From: Chloromonas sp. AAM2
Taxonomy: Eukaryota > Chlorophyta > Chlorophyceae > Chlamydomonadales > Chlamydomonadaceae
Direction of reading: 5' to 3'
Length of the DNA: 31,364 bases
NCBI GenBank assembly: GCA_004335635.1
Contig: QAXH01006388.1
Coordinates: 8,593 to 39,956, forward strand
Part shown: one piece after another, positions 27,679 to 31,364 of the stretch
Position numbering within the stretch: position 1 is the stretch's first letter
Layout: each line of letters starts with the position of its first letter
Program-made: the position numbers and the translations under genes
The notes under the pieces: model-generated
The model's database searches: none
Seen by the model: the letters and a program-made list of their open reading frames with translations, nothing else
What the model was told of the DNA's origin: nothing

Positions 27679-29746
27679 ATGTCTGCGAGCGCAAAGGAGC
27701 AGGCGCTTTTGGCGCTAGGCTTACGGGTGCGCCACGTCGGCTCCATGCAATGCAAATGCGCTGCCGACGATGATATTTGCCCTGTAATCTTGTGAGTACG
27801 CTAACCCTCTTATGAACGATTGCCATCATCCGTGCTTCCAGGATGGTGCCACCCCAGAGGACGTCCGCCGAGCCTTTCGCCAGAAAGCCCTGGTTTACCA
27901 TCCTGACAAGAACCTCGCGGACCCGGATGGCGCTGCTGAGCAGTTTAAATTTCTGGTACGAGCGTATCAGCGCCTTGCAAGCCCGACCGCAGACCAGGCA
28001 TGGGAGGACCTGGACCCCTCCAACATTCTTACAGAGGATTTCCTGGCTGAGGCGCTCTCCCAGCAGCTTCCTGCATTTGAGCTCATGTACATGTGGGTGC
28101 AAACTTCTCAAACAAGCGTGTAGCTCCAGCAAGGGTCACCAGCTGCCCACGCTCAGCAACATGTCCCGTGGATGCAACCTGTTTTGCCTGACATGCATGC
28201 TCTGAGAGGCACGCACATGGTGATAATGCCGACCGATGGTCAGTTCCGTGCGTTCATGTGATGCACATGTAGCCACCACCTGGCCTGGCCTGTCAACAGC
28301 CCAGCCTGACATGTTTGCAGCCAGCCAGCCTGTCTGATGCTGACCTTGCACTTCATGCATGGTCACATCCCATGTGTTTCGTATGCAGGCAGCAGCGCAT
28401 GGCCATGACGAGGGAGGGTCAGCTCAAGGCTGATGCAGTGCCCATGCTTTGGGCTGAGGACCTGACAGGCCATGCAACGGACGCCCTGTGGCGGAAGGTG
28501 CATGCGGCCATGCAAAGGCGGCGACAGAAAGCACATGCAGGTTCGTAGATGCCTTTCAAATGAACGACACTGGTTTGCCTGGAAATTGCAACATGTAAAG
28601 TGTAGACCATACTTGGCATGTGCATGTACAGCACATTTGAAGTTGAAGCAGGCTGTTTTTGATCTGCCAACTAGTTGGGTCGGCTGTTTTGGAGCTTTGA
28701 AGAAATTGCAATCTGTAGAATGTAGATCATAGCATATGCACATTCAGTGCATTTGAGTTGAACTAGGTACATCGATTGGTTCATCAGAATGATCAGCGAG
28801 CAAGCAAATAAATGTGTGCTCCACAGGCTCATCACGTGACGGCCAGAGTCACCAAGCCCCTCAAAGCAAGGGCAGCCAAGAGAGCAGCAAGTGGAGCCTC
28901 TTCTGGGAATTCCTCTCCGAGCTAGTTTCACACGACCAACAGCAACATGGGGCCAATGGCACTGATGCAGAGCCGCATATGGCAACCAAGCGGCAAAGCA
29001 GCAACCTATGGCGGACTGCAGACAGCGCACAGGAAGGGGGTAGTGGCGAAGGATGGGTTAGCAGTGGCGGGGAATGGGAGGAGAGGGATGTTCCGTTGCG
29101 GCTGGGGCCGGGGGCGGTGCACAGGAGGAGAAGGTACCGGGCGGCCTGCTTGCAGCAAGGCAGCACGAGCGGAGTTGCCAACGAGGGCCAGGGAAGCGCT
29201 ACAGACGTGCAGCAAGGGTCCTTGCATGGGACGGCTGGTGAGGAGGAGGAACATGCTAAGAGTTCTCAACACACAGGGTTGGATAGAGGAGATGGTTCCG
29301 TTGACGACATTCAGTCACAGAAAGAAGCAGAGGCAAACGGTGCACAGCATTGCATACATGACCAGACACATGCCATGGCCCATGGTGCTCTTAACAGCAC
29401 TGCATGCATGGGTCAAAACGCACATGCCTCCCAGGGTACTAGCACGCATGAAGCTACTGGTACACAGTGGCTGCAGGATACCGGTTACAGATACTCAGGT
29501 TCTGGCGGCTTGTATCAAAATGCAGGAGTTGCAGATGCAGCACTAGGACAGGTTACGGGGTTGCAGAGTGGTGAATGCAGCAGCAAGCAGGGACAGGTTG
29601 GTGTGCGTCATGAGGTGATGCAAACGGCTGAAGAATCTGACGCAGGACAGCCACGTGACACACAGTGGTTGACGTTGCAGAACTGCTGGGTGTGGGGCAA
29701 GCGCCTGCTCTTGATAAAGGCAATTCTTATGCTTCTGCGAGTGTAA
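27679..29746 (+). CDS. J-domain (DnaJ class C) protein
   Basis: Exons 27679-27726, 27842-28092, 28389-28540 and 28827-29746 give about 456 residues, with all phases consistent. J domains stimulate the ATPase of Hsp70 partners through the His-Pro-Asp loop. The domain is at the extreme N-terminus (residues 5-75): KEQALLALGLR-DGATPEDV, RRAFRQKALVYHPDKN with the HPD intact, then FKFLVRAYQRLA. The first donor (GTGCGC at 27727) was chosen because it alone keeps the J-domain frame; a GTGAGT at 27792 does not. After the domain come a helical, basic segment (LWRKVHAAMQRRRQK) and a long Gln/Gly/Ser/His-rich region that looks disordered. The C-terminus (WGKRLLLIKAILMLLRV) is hydrophobic and might be a tail anchor, although it contains Arg and Lys. 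There are no Gly/Phe or Cys-rich zinc regions, so it is not class A or B. Confidence 0.85.
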
Positions 29747-30031
29747 GCGGTCTGCAAAGTGTCATTTGAGATGATCATATTATCCTGAACGACATATGCT
29801 CAAACCAGTTGGTTGTTGTTGTTTACATGGTCTTCAGTCCGGGGAGGATTGCTCAGCGAGGGCAAGGGAAAAGGGACATTGCCGGTAACCTACTGGTCAC
29901 CACTGCACCCTTGTCAACAACAGCAATCAAACAACAAACTAAGCAAGTCAACTTGATCATTTTGCAGCGCAGAAGACTGTGTTATCTCCCAGTATTCAAC
30001 CCTACAGCAATTCTAACCCAAACAAAAAAAC

Positions 30032-30053
30032 GTTTGCCAGTTCTGGGACAATT
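30032..30053 (+). repeat. Solo arm of the 23.6-kb hairpin element
   Basis: GTTTGCCAGTTCTGGGACAA matches the arm of 23628-23696. It lies between a run of seven A and a run of seven or more T, as in the other copy. Confidence 0.75.
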
Positions 30054-30326
30054 CTTTTTTTATAACGTACAAAATGGCCATCTGATCCGCAAACAAGTCG
30101 AGCACGCAAACTGATTAGGAGCAGTACGGTTTAAAGCAGTACGGTATATACATTTCTTGCGGCATATAGTACGGCACATTTCTTGCGTCTCCAGTGCAGT
30201 GTAACTGTCATGAAACTTTCAGTGGGAAGCTATCAATTCCCTATTATCGTGCTTGTTATAATCAGATCTTATGCTTTGGGACCCCTTCGTATTGTCTCAT
30301 CTTTGCGGCTGGACTCAGCCAGTTAT

Positions 30327-30477
30327 GCAATTTAAACGTCATAAACAGGCTGGGCTCAGCTGAGCCGCTGAGTCACACCCCGTTCATGACGATTGAATGG
30401 CTTAACAGCTGCGTCGCACCCTGCGCTACAAGCATCATAAACACGCTGAGCCAGCCAGTTTATGACATTTGAATTGC
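30327..30477. mobile_element. MITE with about 33-bp terminal inverted repeats
   Basis: GCAATTTAAACGTCATAAAC-AGGCTGGGCTCAGC at 30327-30360 is matched by the reverse complement of 30445-30477 with a few mismatches. The element is about 151 bp with no coding capacity. Just outside, GCTGGACTCAGCCAGTTATG repeats the motif inverted, suggesting a nested or doubled insertion. A solo end lies at 1640-1668. Confidence 0.7.
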
Positions 30478-30788
30478 AAACAGGCTGTGACGTGGCAAAG
30501 TGCACAACGGCAAGCGCGCAGCGCAGGGCACACAGGCCAGTAGTTTGGGTGAGCCCTCGGGTGTTGCAACAGCAGCACCATGAGCCTTTCTGACACCAGG
30601 ACTCGGCCGTGTGCTCCATGGTGCTAGCCAGAAGGAAACAGGAGGAAGGAAATGGGTTGATGCTACTGTTCGTTGAAGCTGACAGCATGTTTGGAAGTTG
30701 ACCTCGGACAGATGCGTGAGAGTGGAAGGTTTTCGGGTCTGGCTGCGTTGCATTAGATCATTGCTGAGCATCACGTATGCAAATCCAG

Positions 30789-30871
30789 GCGGGCTGCAGC
30801 CCTGCGCCACTTCCTGGCCCGGGAGCCACTGCAGCCATTCGCGCCCCAGGCCAGACTGCTCAGCACACTAA
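30789..30871 (+). CDS. Possible exon at right edge, unknown
   Basis: Between an acceptor at 30788 and a donor AA-GTATG at 30872 the frame reads RAAALRHFLAREPLQPFAP and QARLLSTL, Ala/Leu/Arg-rich and protein-like. It could be a transit-peptide exon of the gene suggested at 31152-31364. No downstream phase partner was confirmed. 29747-30788 otherwise holds only repeats. Confidence 0.25.
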
Positions 30872-31151
30872 GTATGACAGAATAAGGCGATTCTTGCCCT
30901 GGTCCTCCTTGTAATGCGGGGTTTCCAAAGTCCCAGGCGTCGCCTCAAGCCGATTCATAGTCTATATCTCGTTACAATGCATACAATTGCCCAGGCCTGC
31001 GGTTGGGCAGGCCTGTTCGGTTTCTCGTTCGGACATGCGGCCTGACATGCCTCCTGCATCTGTTGTAGGACTGGGCATATGTGACTCTGCATTGAAAATG
31101 TATTCACCTCAGATACAAGCAGCGCACTTCAGCGGTTTCCTCCCAGGGTGA

Positions 31152-31364
31152 CTTCATCTTGCGCGGGACTGCCTGCTGTCCTCTGCCTCCTCCCCTGTCC
31201 GCTGCCTGCTCCCCTTCCACCTCTTTGACCCGGGCAGGGCGTCAGGTGTGGAAGGGGTGAAGGGTGCTATTCACAAGGATCCTGTTCATGCAACCAAGAG
31301 ACCTGACCTGGTCACGCGTGTCGGCAATGCGGCCGCTGCACGCTTCTGGGGCAACCTAGCCGAC
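31152..31364 (+). CDS. Open exon running off the right edge
   Basis: A 71-codon stop-free frame with no Met reads RDCLLSSASSPVRCLLPFHL, FDPGRASGVEGVKG, then ARFWGNLAD at the edge. The pattern of D-LL-A, hydrophobic strand, FDP and R-RF-LAD recalls the N-terminal photolyase domain of DASH-type cryptochromes, but the preceding conserved stretch is only found out of frame (DFILR at 31150). The match is weak. An acceptor at 31236-31237 could make the true exon shorter. Confidence 0.35.

Noticed and set aside
27792..27797. GTGAGT as first donor of the J-protein gene
   Set aside because: It is the better consensus, but it puts the next exon out of the J-domain frame; GTGCGC at 27727 gives an uninterrupted canonical domain.
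1..31364. tRNA or rRNA genes
   Set aside because: I scanned by eye for cloverleaf B-box patterns and rRNA motifs and saw none convincing; a covariance-model search would be decisive.

Overview
This is a nuclear eukaryotic window. Every recognisable gene is split by GT-AG introns, and the introns and spacers are full of microsatellites, minisatellites and short inverted-repeat elements. The NDUFAF5-like gene resembles plant more than animal homologues, the LRRs are the RNase-inhibitor type common in algae, and TGTAA (the volvocalean poly(A) signal) follows the first gene's stop. A green alga, probably chlamydomonadalean, is the best guess; this is inference. All exon borders below were set by hand from splice dinucleotides, intron phase and protein continuity.

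Layout. (1) 200-5324, plus: last nine exons of WDR36/UTP21, a small-subunit processome WD40 protein, cut by the left edge. (2) 6370-9229, plus: five-exon gene for about 746 residues, with an N-terminal helical bundle (MLKL/HeLo/RPW8 or plant UND-like), coiled coil, U-box, Pro-rich linker and RI-type LRRs. (3) 9351-12574, plus: a copy of the WDR36 tail followed by a broken paralogue of gene 2, suggesting tandem duplication of the interval. (4) 12575-13898: spacer with two copies of a dispersed repeat. (5) 13899-21783, minus: NDUFAF5-type complex I assembly factor, twelve exons located; one further exon is absent and may lie in the 131-base N gap. (6) 21784-24303: repeat-rich, no confident gene. 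(7) 24304-27327, minus: large low-complexity protein with repeated Trp-Pro-Glu motifs and an apparent frame change at a 12-G run. (8) 27679-29746, plus: four-exon J-domain protein, divergent from gene 7 across about 350 bp. (9) 29747-31364: inverted-repeat elements and, at the right edge, an open frame that may begin another gene.

The genes do not form a pathway: ribosome biogenesis, complex I assembly and a J-protein are housekeeping-like, while the U-box-LRR pair looks like a fast-evolving accessory locus. The most interesting object is that bundle-U-box-LRR gene with its decayed neighbour. The window also records much local duplication: exon fragments of WDR36 and NDUFAF5 scattered in nearby non-coding DNA, and a TA-flanked element inserted between exon-derived repeats. 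No tRNA, rRNA or CRISPR array was seen.
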